A DNA stretch of 64,000 nucleotides from Butyrivibrio fibrisolvens (GCF_037113525.1 NZ_CP146963.1:1178001-1242000), one strand, 5' to 3'; shown: positions 47,527 to 57,437, counted from the stretch's first letter. The notes: generated by a model not told the origin, from the sequence alone. Made by a program: numbers and translations.

Positions 47527-49557
47527 ATGGCTAAAAAAACTAGTAGTACATCAAAAAAAGGAAAGCATATCAGCGCGCAGCTTTTGCTGGTCATCGTGCC
47601 GATCATGACCTTGGCTATTGCGATAGTAACTACATTTATCGCTATCAGTGCAAAATCTGTCATTCAGGATCTCGCTACGAAAGCTTTGGCGGAGGAAGCA
47701 AGGGCTAATGCTGCTGAAACCAGTGGAGAGGTCCAAAAGATCACATCATATTTTGAAGGCCTTGCACAAACTATTGAATCTACAGATTTTAAAAACGATC
47801 AGGAAATAGTGGATATCTATGGCTTTAGTATGTCACAGTTTTCTGAGACTGAGCTTGGATTTTATATTGGATTATCCAATAAAGACTATATAGATGCTTC
47901 GGGATGGGTGCCTGAAGATGATTACGATCCTACACAAAGACCATGGTATATAGAAGGCCTTAACTACAGCACAATGACTGTTAATGAGCCTTCAATAGAT
48001 GCTAACAGTAAGGAAATGGTTGCATCTATCTCAAGAAAGATAACACTTAAAGATGGTAGGAGCGGTGTTATTGCAGCAGACATTGTACTCAATAATATTT
48101 CTAAGACAACCAGTGCATTTAAACCTCTTGGCACAGGTGCAACAATGATGTTCTCTGGTACTACTATGGTAGCTTCACCGGCGGAGGACCAGATAGGAAA
48201 AGATGTTTCAGATTATCCTGATGATGGATTTATCCAGCAGGTGGCAAGCATTACAAGTTCCGGTGGAACGGATGAGATCATAACAATTCATGGAACAGAT
48301 GGATATGACTACTATGTTGCATTTGACCAGGTAGAAGGAACAAACTGGTACCTTGTTTCTTTTGTAAAAGTATCTGAGGTTCTGGCATCACTTAATAGAT
48401 TCATCATGATAAGTATTATTATGGCAGCTGTAATGATCCTTATTATGGCTATCATCATGCTCAATATCATCACAAGAATGATCACTAAGCCAGTAAGCTC
48501 ACTTACTAACAATATTACAAGGATCGCAGATGGAGACTTTACTGTTGATATCCAAAAAGGCGGAGACAATGTTAACGAGATCGGCCTTATGAACAACAAC
48601 ATGTTCGACTATGTTAACCAGATGCGTGATACCCTTGCAGAGCTTAAGGGAGTTACAGGAAAGCTTGCAACAGAGGCCAATAACAGTAAGAATGCATCCA
48701 GTGATCTGAATGCCCAGGCTGATGAACAGAACAAGGCAATGCAGCAGATCCAGGAAGCTATGAATGATATGGCCAATGCTGTTACAGAGCTTGCAGAACA
48801 GGCTACTACACTGGCACAGGAAGTTAGTAACCTAACTGATAAGAGTAATCAGACCAAAGAGACTATGAGTAGTCTGGTTACCAAGGCTAGAGATGGTCAA
48901 AGAGATATGGAAATAGTTCAAAAAGGAATGTCCAATATCTCATCATCAATGGAAGAAATGAACGAAGTAGTAGTTGTGGTAGGAGAATCTGCTAATAAGA
49001 TCAATTCTATTATTGAGATGATCAATTCTATTGCATCAGAAACTAATCTTCTTTCTCTCAATGCATCAATTGAAGCTGCAAGAGCAGGAGAAGCCGGTAA
49101 AGGATTTGCTGTTGTTGCTTCAGAGATTGGACAGCTTGCAAATAACAGTGCAGATTCAACAACTCAGATCGCCGAGATCATTAAGGATATAACAGCACAG
49201 ATCCATGATCTTTCAGAAAAGTCCCAGGCCAATATGGAAGAGATCAGTGCAAACCTTGAAGCTGTTAATACAGCAGGTGAAACCTTTGAAGAGATATTCA
49301 GAAGTCTTGATGAGACCAGTGATATTGTAAGCGAAATGATCGCCAAAGTCGGCAATGTTGATGAGATCGCAACTTCCATGGCAGCTATTTCTGAGGAACA
49401 GTCAGCCAGCACGGAGGAAGTAAGTGCTACAGCTACAACACTTGCATCTAGTGCTGAACAGGTTGCAGAAAACTCCAGAGGAGTTGATGGAAGTGCTGTT
49501 GCAGTATCCGAGTCTTCTGACAGGATTGAAGGACTTATAAAGCAGTTCAGATTGTAA
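47527..49557 (+). CDS. Methyl-accepting chemotaxis protein with dCache sensor (copy 2)
   Basis: The 676-residue receptor is the same as that of 20119-22149. Confidence 0.95.
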   Translation: MAKKTSSTSKKGKHISAQLLLVIVPIMTLAIAIVTTFIAISAKSVIQDLATKALAEEARANAAETSGEVQKITSYFEGLAQTIESTDFKNDQEIVDIYGFSMSQFSETELGFYIGLSNKDYIDASGWVPEDDYDPTQRPWYIEGLNYSTMTVNEPSIDANSKEMVASISRKITLKDGRSGVIAADIVLNNISKTTSAFKPLGTGATMMFSGTTMVASPAEDQIGKDVSDYPDDGFIQQVASITSSGGTDEIITIHGTDGYDYYVAFDQVEGTNWYLVSFVKVSEVLASLNRFIMISIIMAAVMILIMAIIMLNIITRMITKPVSSLTNNITRIADGDFTVDIQKGGDNVNEIGLMNNNMFDYVNQMRDTLAELKGVTGKLATEANNSKNASSDLNAQADEQNKAMQQIQEAMNDMANAVTELAEQATTLAQEVSNLTDKSNQTKETMSSLVTKARDGQRDMEIVQKGMSNISSSMEEMNEVVVVVGESANKINSIIEMINSIASETNLLSLNASIEAARAGEAGKGFAVVASEIGQLANNSADSTTQIAEIIKDITAQIHDLSEKSQANMEEISANLEAVNTAGETFEEIFRSLDETSDIVSEMIAKVGNVDEIATSMAAISEEQSASTEEVSATATTLASSAEQVAENSRGVDGSAVAVSESSDRIEGLIKQFRL

Positions 49558-49575
49558 CTTATAGTAAAGATAAAG

Positions 49576-49623
49576 CAGCTCTGGCCTAAACCCAAAATGG
49601 TCAGAGCTGTTTTGTTATTTTTT
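49576..49623 (+). terminator. Terminator after chemotaxis receptor (copy 2)
   Basis: CAGCTCTG / CAGAGCTG stem and T-rich tail, as at 22168-22215. Confidence 0.85.
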
Positions 49624-49973
49624 AAGCATATGCAGGTAAAGTATGCTATATTAATAAAAAGCAAACCATACAATAAGTATATAATTTCAAAACTTTTATC
49701 CACCGCATGACGTCTGAATTGTTCCGTTTCTATGAAACGTCCACATTCTTTGTATCATGTTATTAGCAAAAATTCGAAAAGTTTTCCCATTACATACGAT
49801 TTGATGTGTGAAAAACATCACTTGTTTTTTTGTGCGTAAAATGGCGAAAGATGCGGATTTTGGGAAAAATTTGCGGTGGATACCTTTTGCTCAATAACGA
49901 AATAACACGAAATATTGATAACTCCTTGTTTGATAACAAATTATCAATTATTATTATGATGTATTACTATGGT

Positions 49974-50000
49974 AAGCTCTCCGCAGTGTACGGAGAGCTT
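49974..50000 (+). promoter_or_regulatory. Hairpin 38 bases before pseudokinase start (copy 2)
   Basis: AAGCTCTCCG / CGGAGAGCTT perfect 10-bp stem, 7-base loop, no T-run. The rest of 49624-50037 shows no gene. Confidence 0.45.
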
Positions 50001-50037
50001 GTTGTAGGTATAAGACTTTATGACATAGAGGGGTGCC

Positions 50038-51951
50038 ATGAGTTCCGGATTCAAAAAGAGGATACATACAGCTTTAATAATAATTTTTGCACTATTGGTA
50101 TTGTGTACTATAGTCCAATACATCAGCATTTCTACTTATAATTCAACCTTGCATACATTCAGCAGCAAGGATTCAAAAATGACCGATGAAATGTCTGACC
50201 AGACCTCTATGGACATCCACTTCAGAGGCAATAATACATCAAGCTGGATCAAGAGAGGGATGGATCTATATGGAATCATATCTGATGCCCGCATTTTTAA
50301 CGGATCTACCAGCGCTATAAGTGACTGGAAGCTTAGGATCAATATCAAAGGGCCATGCTATCTTAACCAGTTCTGGAACGGAGATGTTGAAGTTCATCAG
50401 CACGTAGGAACAGATAAAGAGAAAATACAGACTCTTAACCTCGCCAATTATGCTGAAGACGAGATAGAGCTTGAACATTTTTTTGATGAGTCAGATCTGT
50501 TGATCCCTCTTGAAGAAGGCGACTACATAATCTATTATCCTGAAGAAAACATGCGTGAAGTCCCTGTTAAACCGGGAGATGAAACCGTAGTTGGCTTTAT
50601 CTTATATTACGATAAGAGCGTAGATCTTTCTGATTACACTTTCTATTACTATTTCCACAGAAATTATTACGAAGGCCCTGTATTTTTGATAATAGGTCTG
50701 CTTCTTGTATGGGGATTTTTTACCCTTGGTATGTACATTACGGCATTATATGTCTACAAAAAGGCTGAGAGAGAACTCGAACTTCGTAAGTCAGGTCTTT
50801 CCAGTATGTCAGGCCTGTATACCATTATTTATATAGTAGATCTTTTGGAGGATACTATTATTCCTGTCAGCTATCCGGAAGGTATGGATAAGGACAGACC
50901 CAAGAACCTTGGAGCCAATGAACAGTTCAAGAATCTGTATAAGTTTGATGCAGCAGAGTCATATCTTGAACCTTTGCTTGAATTTGGTGATCTTACAACT
51001 CTCCCCGAGAGGATGAAAAACAGGAATAGTATATCTATTGAATATATCAGTAAAAATTTTGGCTGGAGCAGGATCAGATTTATCAATATGGATGCTGGTT
51101 CCGGAAGACCTGTTGAAAAGGTTCTTTTTACTGCTGAACAGATCAGTGAGGAAAAGAAAGAGATCGATAAGATCTTAAGGAAGGTTGAAAGAGCAGAATC
51201 AGAGAGCAGGGTTAAGAGTGCTTTTCTTGCAAACATTTCAAAGGAGATCAAGACTCCTATTACTGTTATGCTCAAATTGACCAATCTGATAGTTGAACGC
51301 AGCAATGATGACGATATCACTTCTTTTGCCAAGTCAGTCATCAGTTCCGGCAAAGTACTTATGGCTGAAGTTGACAGCGTGATCGACTATTCCAATCTGG
51401 AAGTAGGAAAGCTTGAACTTTCACCAGAGGAATACTCTTTAAGTGCGTTTCTTGATGAAATATATGAACTTATCTGGCCAAGAATGAAATATAAAGGGGT
51501 GGAGTACCAGACAGATATCACAGACACGATTCCGGATAAAATGAATGGAGATTCTGTCAGACTTAAGCAGATTCTTATTACACTGATCATGTATCTTATC
51601 AGCCGTAATAAGACTGGTGGATTACGCCTTGGTGTTTTTGGTAAGGTTGTTGATAAAGATAAGGTTCACCTTCTCATTTCTGTCAAGGAGATCGAGCCAA
51701 AGAACAGACCTGATGAAAGAATCAAGTTTTATCGCAAATATATGGAAGCTGATAATGGTGTTCCTAAGGAAAAAGAAAATGAGATCAGTATAGATCTTGT
51801 GGAAGGAATGCTTAAAGCTATGGGTTCAGAGCTGAATATTTCTGATACATACGACAATGGCAATGACTACTATTTTGAAATAGATCAGGAAATAGTTGAT
51901 CGAAGTCCTATTGGGAAATATAGCGTTAGAGAAAGTGAGATAGACTGGTAA
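50038..51951 (+). CDS. Degenerate histidine kinase with CBM2-like domain (copy 2)
   Basis: The 637-residue protein is the same as that of 22630-24543. Lys402 at the H-box position and the degenerate ATP-binding region occur in both copies, so they are not read errors unique to one. Confidence 0.75.
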   Translation: MSSGFKKRIHTALIIIFALLVLCTIVQYISISTYNSTLHTFSSKDSKMTDEMSDQTSMDIHFRGNNTSSWIKRGMDLYGIISDARIFNGSTSAISDWKLRINIKGPCYLNQFWNGDVEVHQHVGTDKEKIQTLNLANYAEDEIELEHFFDESDLLIPLEEGDYIIYYPEENMREVPVKPGDETVVGFILYYDKSVDLSDYTFYYYFHRNYYEGPVFLIIGLLLVWGFFTLGMYITALYVYKKAERELELRKSGLSSMSGLYTIIYIVDLLEDTIIPVSYPEGMDKDRPKNLGANEQFKNLYKFDAAESYLEPLLEFGDLTTLPERMKNRNSISIEYISKNFGWSRIRFINMDAGSGRPVEKVLFTAEQISEEKKEIDKILRKVERAESESRVKSAFLANISKEIKTPITVMLKLTNLIVERSNDDDITSFAKSVISSGKVLMAEVDSVIDYSNLEVGKLELSPEEYSLSAFLDEIYELIWPRMKYKGVEYQTDITDTIPDKMNGDSVRLKQILITLIMYLISRNKTGGLRLGVFGKVVDKDKVHLLISVKEIEPKNRPDERIKFYRKYMEADNGVPKEKENEISIDLVEGMLKAMGSELNISDTYDNGNDYYFEIDQEIVDRSPIGKYSVRESEIDW

Positions 51952-53688
51952 ATGATTACGTCCTTTTATGGTATACTTCTTATCATTTCCGCGCTTGTAG
52001 TTATTTTTATGGCGCAGAAAAATTATGAGAATATTGATATTTACTATTGGACTCTTGTGATACTGGTTCCTGTCGTAATACTTGGATACTGGCTTAAGAC
52101 GAGGGTTACAACTGTTGAAGGGGCAAAAATATGCTTCTGCTTTTTGTACCTTGATAGTACAGTTCTTTTGACAGTTGTTATATTCAATATAATGCGATTT
52201 GTTGGTCTGACAGTAAAATCATGGATGAAGATACTGGCTTATGGAACGGCTTTTCTTCACTTGTTTGGCATATGGCTTTGCTTAAACAATGATCTGTATT
52301 ATAAGAACATTACCCTGATCGACACTGGAATGGGTACAGCGACCAAAATGGTCAACGGTCCTTTAAAGATCATTCACTGGATCTATCTTTTGTTCATGCT
52401 TGGAATTATGCTGGCGCTCATGATCGTTGCAGTTGTCAAAAAAGGTACATACTCAAGAAGAACCCTTGCACTTTTTTCACTTTTGACGGGACTTGGAATT
52501 GCTATTTATATAGTTGAAGCGGTCCTTGATGTTGATTTTTCCAATCTTCCGGCCCTTTATGCAACTGCAGATATTTTGATAGCATTTAATTATGACCATG
52601 CGCATACCCATGACATAGCATGTCTTATATCTGAACAGCAGAAGTATCATGGAACCAAGGGTTATGCCGCTTTTGACCTTGATAAAAACTTTCTTAGCTG
52701 CAACAACAAGATCTATGATTTTCTTCCAGAACTGAAAAAACAGATAGTTGATGACAAGCTTCCTGAAGAAAGCGAGCTTAGATCGATCTTTTACAGTCTG
52801 ATAGATGATTACAGAAGAGATATAAGGAATATCAAAAAGTTCAACTGCGGCGGCAAGATCTGCCAGTGTGAGATCTCCGAATTTTCCATAAGAAAAGATG
52901 GTAAGATCCAGGGGTATCTTTTTGATATAGGAGACGTTACTGAAGAAGAGAAGGTTCTTCAGGTCATGAAGGACTATAACAATACACTCAATAAGGAAGT
53001 TGACCAGAAGACTGAGAATATCAAGAGTATTCAGGAAAAGGTTGTTCTTGGTCTTGCCAACATGGTGGAGAACCGAGACAACAATACAGGTGGTCACGTT
53101 AAAAGAACCAGTGACCTTATCAAGATAGTTGTTAATGAAGCCAAGAAACAGGGCACATATCATATTTCAGAGCAATTTGCAGAAGATGTTGTCAGAGCTG
53201 CACCTATGCATGACATCGGAAAGATCACTATTGAAAACTCGATTTTATGTAAGCCCGGAGATCTGACAAGAGAAGAGTTCAATATCATGAAGACTCATTC
53301 CATCAAGAGTGGCGAGTTCGTTAACCTCATTTTAAAAGGAGTTGAGGAAAAACATTTCGTAGATGTTGCTTACAATGTAGCCAGATATCATCACGAAAGA
53401 TGGGATGGAAGAGGATATCCTGAGGGACTTGTAGGTGAGATGATCCCACTTGAAGCAAGACTCATGGCTATTGCCGATGTATATGATGCACTTGTCAGCC
53501 AGAGGTACTACAAGAAAGCTATCAAATATGAGGAAGCTGCAAGGATCATGATCGAAGGTATGGGAAGTCAGTTTGATCCTAATATGCTGAGTGTATTTGT
53601 AGGATGCAGGCGTGAACTTGAAGAGTATTATATGCATTTGCAGAATGATGAGCACAGCGCTCATGATGAAAAGCTCCTGATCAGCTGA
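51952..53688 (+). CDS. 7TM-sensor HD-GYP c-di-GMP phosphodiesterase (intact copy)
   Basis: This 578-residue membrane protein starts on the base after the pseudokinase stop codon. Seven hydrophobic helices fill residues 1-220, as in the 7TM region found at the N-terminus of some histidine kinases. A PAS-like segment (about 235-345, GYAAFDLDKNFLSCNNKIY) and a short coiled linker follow. The HD-GYP domain comes next: HDIGK with His420-Asp421, RYHHERWDGRGYPEG with GYP at 488-490, ADVYDAL. It should cleave cyclic di-GMP at the inner membrane face. No own ribosome-binding site is evident, which suggests translational coupling to the pseudokinase. Its sensor block is unlike those of the other two HD-GYP proteins. 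Confidence 0.9.
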   Translation: MITSFYGILLIISALVVIFMAQKNYENIDIYYWTLVILVPVVILGYWLKTRVTTVEGAKICFCFLYLDSTVLLTVVIFNIMRFVGLTVKSWMKILAYGTAFLHLFGIWLCLNNDLYYKNITLIDTGMGTATKMVNGPLKIIHWIYLLFMLGIMLALMIVAVVKKGTYSRRTLALFSLLTGLGIAIYIVEAVLDVDFSNLPALYATADILIAFNYDHAHTHDIACLISEQQKYHGTKGYAAFDLDKNFLSCNNKIYDFLPELKKQIVDDKLPEESELRSIFYSLIDDYRRDIRNIKKFNCGGKICQCEISEFSIRKDGKIQGYLFDIGDVTEEEKVLQVMKDYNNTLNKEVDQKTENIKSIQEKVVLGLANMVENRDNNTGGHVKRTSDLIKIVVNEAKKQGTYHISEQFAEDVVRAAPMHDIGKITIENSILCKPGDLTREEFNIMKTHSIKSGEFVNLILKGVEEKHFVDVAYNVARYHHERWDGRGYPEGLVGEMIPLEARLMAIADVYDALVSQRYYKKAIKYEEAARIMIEGMGSQFDPNMLSVFVGCRRELEEYYMHLQNDEHSAHDEKLLIS

Positions 53689-53736
53689 TTAAAAGTTTTG
53701 ATACAGATCTTTAAACAAAAAGAATGAAAAGAAATT

Positions 53737-53797
53737 AAAGCCAAGCGCAACTTATGGATTATTTCAATAGTCCGTGAGATAAGCGCTTGGCTTTTTT
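53737..53797 (+). terminator. Rho-independent terminator after HD-GYP gene (copy 2)
   Basis: AAAGCCAAGCGC / GCGCTTGGCTTT stem, extended by a full run of six T. Confidence 0.85.
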
Positions 53798-53873
53798 ATA
53801 TATTCCATGTGAATTGTAAAATTTGTAAAATTTGTGGGGGATTTTTTAAAAATTCTGGAAATTGAAAATTCTA

Positions 53874-53904
53874 GGAATTGAAAATTCTAGGAATTTTCAA
53901 TTCC
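53874..53904 (+). promoter_or_regulatory. AT-rich inverted repeat upstream of GH3 promoter
   Basis: Arms GGAATTGAAAATTC (53874-53887) and GAATTTTCAATTCC (53891-53904) flank TAG, a 14-bp perfect repeat. A further near-copy of the left arm lies just before it (53858-53870). It ends 3 bases before the -35 box, a position suited to an activator or repressor site. Confidence 0.5.
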
Positions 53905-53907
53905 CCC

Positions 53908-53937
53908 TTTACAATCTTTCATTTTGTGTGCGATAAT
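53908..53937 (+). promoter_or_regulatory. Candidate sigma-A promoter of GH3 beta-glucosidase
   Basis: TTTACA (53908-53913), an 18-base spacer and GATAAT (53932-53937), about 75 bases before the start codon. Confidence 0.5.
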
Positions 53938-53950
53938 CTTTTTATCAAAA

Positions 53951-53966
53951 CGGGACACGTGTTCCG
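53951..53966 (+). promoter_or_regulatory. Palindromic operator candidate CGGGACACGTGTTCCG
   Basis: A 16-base near-perfect palindrome (one mismatched pair) lies just downstream of the -10 box, around or shortly after the expected transcription start. This is a usual site for a LacI/GalR-type repressor of sugar-use genes. No regulator gene is in the window. Confidence 0.45.
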
Positions 53967-54012
53967 TTATAAAAACAGAGAAATTGTTTGAAACGCAGGA
54001 GGTTACTGTAAT

Positions 54013-56535
54013 ATGGGGAAATTATACGCGCTTACTTCTGATGAAGTTACAGCTTTAGAGAAGGAGAATCAGGAACTTGTAAGATCACTTGCCGGAGAAT
54101 GCATGGTCGTTCTTGAAAATGATGGAACACTTCCTCTTAAGAAAGAGGAAAGAACAGTTGCATTATACGGAAGCGGTGCAAGACACACAGTTAAGGGTGG
54201 TACAGGATCAGGAGATGTTAACTCAAGAGAAGTTATCAATATCTATGAAGGTCTTAAGGCTGAAGGCTTTGATGTTGTGTCAGAAGACTGGCTTGATGAA
54301 TATGACAAGATACTTTCAGATGCTGAAAGTAAGTACATGGATGATGTTAACAAAAAGGCGCAGGAGAAGCATGTTCCGCCTATCATGATCATGTTCTCCA
54401 CACCATTCGTAAGTCCTGATGAGAATCTTATAACAGATGTTAAGGATACAGACGTTGCTATATATGTTATCAGCCGAAATTCAGGTGAAGGTGCTGACAG
54501 ATTCAATGTTAAAAAGGACTACGAGCTTGATGATGCAGAGATTGCCAATATTAAGTTCCTTGCAGAAAACTATAAAAAGACAATCGTCCTTCTTAATACA
54601 GGCGCAGTGATCGATACTAAGCCTCTCAGAAATACAGAGGGAATAAACGCAGTTATGATAGTAGGCCAGATGGGTAACATCGGCGGTAATATCGTTGCTG
54701 ATGTTCTTACAGGTAAGTCTGTTCCTTCAGGTAAGCTTACTGATACATGGGCTGAAAATTACAGTGATTATCCATCATCAGAAACATTCAGCCACAATAA
54801 TGGCAATGTTGATGATGAATATTATACAGAAGGTATATATGTAGGTTATAGATATTTTGATACTTTTGGTATAAAGCCTGCATACTCTTTTGGATATGGT
54901 AAAGGATACACTGAATTTGCCTACGAAGTTAAAGATGTAACTGCTGATGAGAAGAAGGTAAATGTATCTGTAGAAGTTACAAATACAGGCTCCGAATATG
55001 CCGGACGTGAAGTAATCCAGGTATATGTAACAGCTCCGGAAGGTGCTATCGAAAAGCCATTTAAGGAGCTTAGAGGATTTGCTAAGACTTCTCTTCTTGA
55101 GCCCGGCCAGAAAGAAACTGTTACAGTTTCATTTGATACAGTAAGCATGGCCTCCTATGACATAACAAGAGCTGCATATGTTCTTGAAAAGGGTGAATAT
55201 ATCGTAAGAGCAGGTAACAGCTCTGACAACGTAACAGCTGCAGCAGTTCTTTCACTTGATAACGATGTGGTAACAGTTCAGTGCAAGAATCTCTTTGGTC
55301 TTGATGAAGCCGTTGACGAGATACATGCTCCTAAGAGGGAAAAAGAAGATGCAAGTGGCCTTAAGCATATAGAACTTAGCAGTGCTTTATTCGTAACTGA
55401 GAAGATAGAGTATCAGGAGAATAGACCTGTTCTTGAAGATAAGCGTTCTGGTGAGAAGCTTACAATGGACGACGTACACGAAGGTAGAGCTACTCTTGAA
55501 GAGCTAGTTGCACAGCTTTCTCTTGAGGAGATGGCACAGCTTTGCGTAGGACTTTATGACAAGAGTGCAAGTAACGTAGTAGGTTCAGCTTCAGGATCAG
55601 TTGTTGGTGCAGCAGGAGAAACTGTTGGAATTCCGGATAGAAAGATCATTCCTACTATCAATGCTGATGGCCCTGCAGGACTCAGACTCCAGCCTCACTT
55701 TAAAGTGGCTAAAGATGGCAAGATCCTTCCCGGCGGCGAAGTATTCGGTATGTCAGTAAATCCTTTCCCTGAAGATACACCTGAAGATGCTATAGACTAT
55801 TACCAGTATTGTACAGCTATTCCGATCGCTTCAACTCTTGCTCAGTCATGGGATATGGACCTTATTGAGAAAATGGGTCATCTGGTTGGTAAAGAAATGC
55901 AGCAGTTCCACATTCATCTGTGGCTTGCTCCTGGTATGAACATTCACAGAAACCCTCTTTGCGGCCGTAACTTTGAGTATTATTCAGAAGATCCGCTTGT
56001 TTCAGGTTCATGCGCAGCAGCAGATACTAAGGGTGTCCAGAGCTTTGAAGGACAAGGAACAACCATCAAGCACTTTGCAGCTAACTCACAGGAAGATAAC
56101 CGTATGTACAACAATGCTCATGTTTCTGAGCGTACAATGCGTGAGATCTATCTCCGCGGCTTCGAGATTGCAGTTAAGACATCACAGCCTCTTTCTGTTA
56201 TGACATCTTATAACCTTATAAATGGTATACATTCTGCCAACAACAAAGACCTTCTTCAGGGCGCACTTCGCGATGAATGGGGATTCAAGGGCTTTGTAAT
56301 GACAGACTGGTTCTCAAGTCAGGACGCTCGTTCTATAGGTCTTGCACCTGAGAATGTTAAATATGACTGCGCATCAAGCCCGGCTTGTATCGAAGCTGGT
56401 AACGATGTACAGATGCCTGGATGTAAGCAGAACGTAGATGATATCATAAGCGGTGTTAACGAAGGCAGGATAAGTCTTGGCGATGTTCAGTTCTGTGCTG
56501 GAAATATACTTGGCGTAGTAGCTCAGTGCAAATGA
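54013..56535 (+). CDS. GH3 beta-glucosidase with reversed domain order
   Basis: This 840-residue enzyme should hydrolyse beta-linked glucose from cellobiose and similar oligosaccharides. The usual C-terminal GH3 module comes first (about 1-250), with SRNSGEGADR holding the expected acid/base Glu159. A fibronectin-III-like segment follows (about 300-400, EVTNTGSEYAGREVIQVYV). The catalytic barrel module is last (about 500-840), with CGRNFEYYSEDP, KHFAANSQEDNR and VMTDWFSSQD holding nucleophile Asp765. This swapped order is known for beta-glucosidases of Butyrivibrio fibrisolvens and Ruminococcus albus. No signal peptide, so probably cytoplasmic, working on imported sugars. AGGAGG precedes the ATG. 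Copy 1 holds only a broken 5' part. Confidence 0.93.
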   Translation: MGKLYALTSDEVTALEKENQELVRSLAGECMVVLENDGTLPLKKEERTVALYGSGARHTVKGGTGSGDVNSREVINIYEGLKAEGFDVVSEDWLDEYDKILSDAESKYMDDVNKKAQEKHVPPIMIMFSTPFVSPDENLITDVKDTDVAIYVISRNSGEGADRFNVKKDYELDDAEIANIKFLAENYKKTIVLLNTGAVIDTKPLRNTEGINAVMIVGQMGNIGGNIVADVLTGKSVPSGKLTDTWAENYSDYPSSETFSHNNGNVDDEYYTEGIYVGYRYFDTFGIKPAYSFGYGKGYTEFAYEVKDVTADEKKVNVSVEVTNTGSEYAGREVIQVYVTAPEGAIEKPFKELRGFAKTSLLEPGQKETVTVSFDTVSMASYDITRAAYVLEKGEYIVRAGNSSDNVTAAAVLSLDNDVVTVQCKNLFGLDEAVDEIHAPKREKEDASGLKHIELSSALFVTEKIEYQENRPVLEDKRSGEKLTMDDVHEGRATLEELVAQLSLEEMAQLCVGLYDKSASNVVGSASGSVVGAAGETVGIPDRKIIPTINADGPAGLRLQPHFKVAKDGKILPGGEVFGMSVNPFPEDTPEDAIDYYQYCTAIPIASTLAQSWDMDLIEKMGHLVGKEMQQFHIHLWLAPGMNIHRNPLCGRNFEYYSEDPLVSGSCAAADTKGVQSFEGQGTTIKHFAANSQEDNRMYNNAHVSERTMREIYLRGFEIAVKTSQPLSVMTSYNLINGIHSANNKDLLQGALRDEWGFKGFVMTDWFSSQDARSIGLAPENVKYDCASSPACIEAGNDVQMPGCKQNVDDIISGVNEGRISLGDVQFCAGNILGVVAQCK

Positions 56536-56564
56536 TCGTAAGATGTAATCTGTATTCATAAATA

Positions 56565-56600
56565 AAAACTCCGAAGCGTATGTTGACGTTTCGGAGTTTT
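56565..56600. terminator. Bidirectional terminator between GH3 and CmpB-like genes
   Basis: Arms AAAACTCCGAA (56565-56575) and TTCGGAGTTTT (56590-56600) have an A-run on the left and T-run on the right, so it can end both the GH3 transcript and the convergent minus-strand gene. Confidence 0.85.
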
Positions 56601-56669
56601 ATCTTTGAATGTGATAAATGATCTTTTAACTACAAGTTTCTAAGTATTGTATCTGTGACAGGTATGTGG

Positions 56670-57437
56670 TTAATTATCACTCTTTTCAGTAGTATTAGAG
56701 CTTATCGGTTCAAGAGGGTATCCTACTGAGATTTTAAGAAGTCTGATTATCTTTTCCTTGTTCTCAGATGTGAAGCTGTAAATATTCTTGATAAGATAAG
56801 TCTGTTTACGTGAAAGCTTGGGTACTCTTTTCATAACGGCATCTTTTATTGCATTGCCGCCGTGCTCTTCAATGAACTTGCCTGCAGCATTTTTTCTTTC
56901 AACTGCTTCATGCTCTATATCTTCCATAAGTTTATTAAGGTCGATTATGTTGTTGATCGAAAGGAATGTATCTCCACCAAGGAAACCTGCAAGGATTATA
57001 GCTATGACAGAAGCTGTTTCAGTAGGAATAGCATCAACATGTTCAATGATTGGAATAATGGCTCCCGGAAGGAGGATCACACCTGCAAGTCCGAATGCGA
57101 TCGAGCAGGACAGACAGATTCTTCCGTGTATGTTGAGCGGTATAGTTGAATAATCCCACCATCTTGCACCGAAGAACTTCTCTAAAACAAATGAAGTGAT
57201 GTATTCAAGTGCTGCTGAACTTATCATACATACGAAGAACAGCTTAAAAGGATTACCAACCAGTGATCCGAATAAAGCGGCTGCTATATTGGCTCCAAAT
57301 CCGTAAATAGGGCAGATGGGACCGTAGAGGAAACCTCTGTTATCGGGCTTACCTGATAAAATGGTATATAAGACAGATTCCCAGAGCCATCCGCAAAATC
57401 CAAATATGATAAACTTAATTACAAATGCTGCAAACAT
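56670..57437 (-). CDS. CmpB-family putative ABC-type membrane protein
   Basis: This 255-residue protein has about five hydrophobic helices and the family pattern of PF06541 (ABC_trans_CmpB): FCGWLWESVLYTI, GFLYGPICPIYGFGA, SAALEYITSFVLEKFFGARWWDYS and GRICLSCSIAFGLAG. Its C-terminal tail (about 165-255) is charged and probably cytoplasmic. Despite the family name no ATPase partner is adjacent on the same strand, and the cellular role of these proteins is not established. GAGGGAG precedes the ATG. It stands alone, convergent with GH3 and divergent from the sugar importer operon. Confidence 0.8.
   Translation of the reverse strand: MFAAFVIKFIIFGFCGWLWESVLYTILSGKPDNRGFLYGPICPIYGFGANIAAALFGSLVGNPFKLFFVCMISSAALEYITSFVLEKFFGARWWDYSTIPLNIHGRICLSCSIAFGLAGVILLPGAIIPIIEHVDAIPTETASVIAIILAGFLGGDTFLSINNIIDLNKLMEDIEHEAVERKNAAGKFIEEHGGNAIKDAVMKRVPKLSRKQTYLIKNIYSFTSENKEKIIRLLKISVGYPLEPISSNTTEKSDN

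Larger units (their letters stand above)
27411..54750. repeat. Copy 2 of 27.3-kb near-identical direct repeat
   Basis: It matches 1-27335 as described for copy 1. It runs on without a break into the rest of the GH3 gene, so its right edge lies within a complete gene and reads as the natural chromosome arrangement. Frameshifts specific to this copy affect the alpha-galactosidase (near 29550), the DUF6431-type gene (near 27665) and the transposase fragment. Confidence 0.97.

Noticed and set aside
53845..53904. Repeated AT-rich units considered as a CRISPR-like array
   Set aside because: There are only two or three short near-copies without regular spacers; it is an inverted repeat near a promoter.
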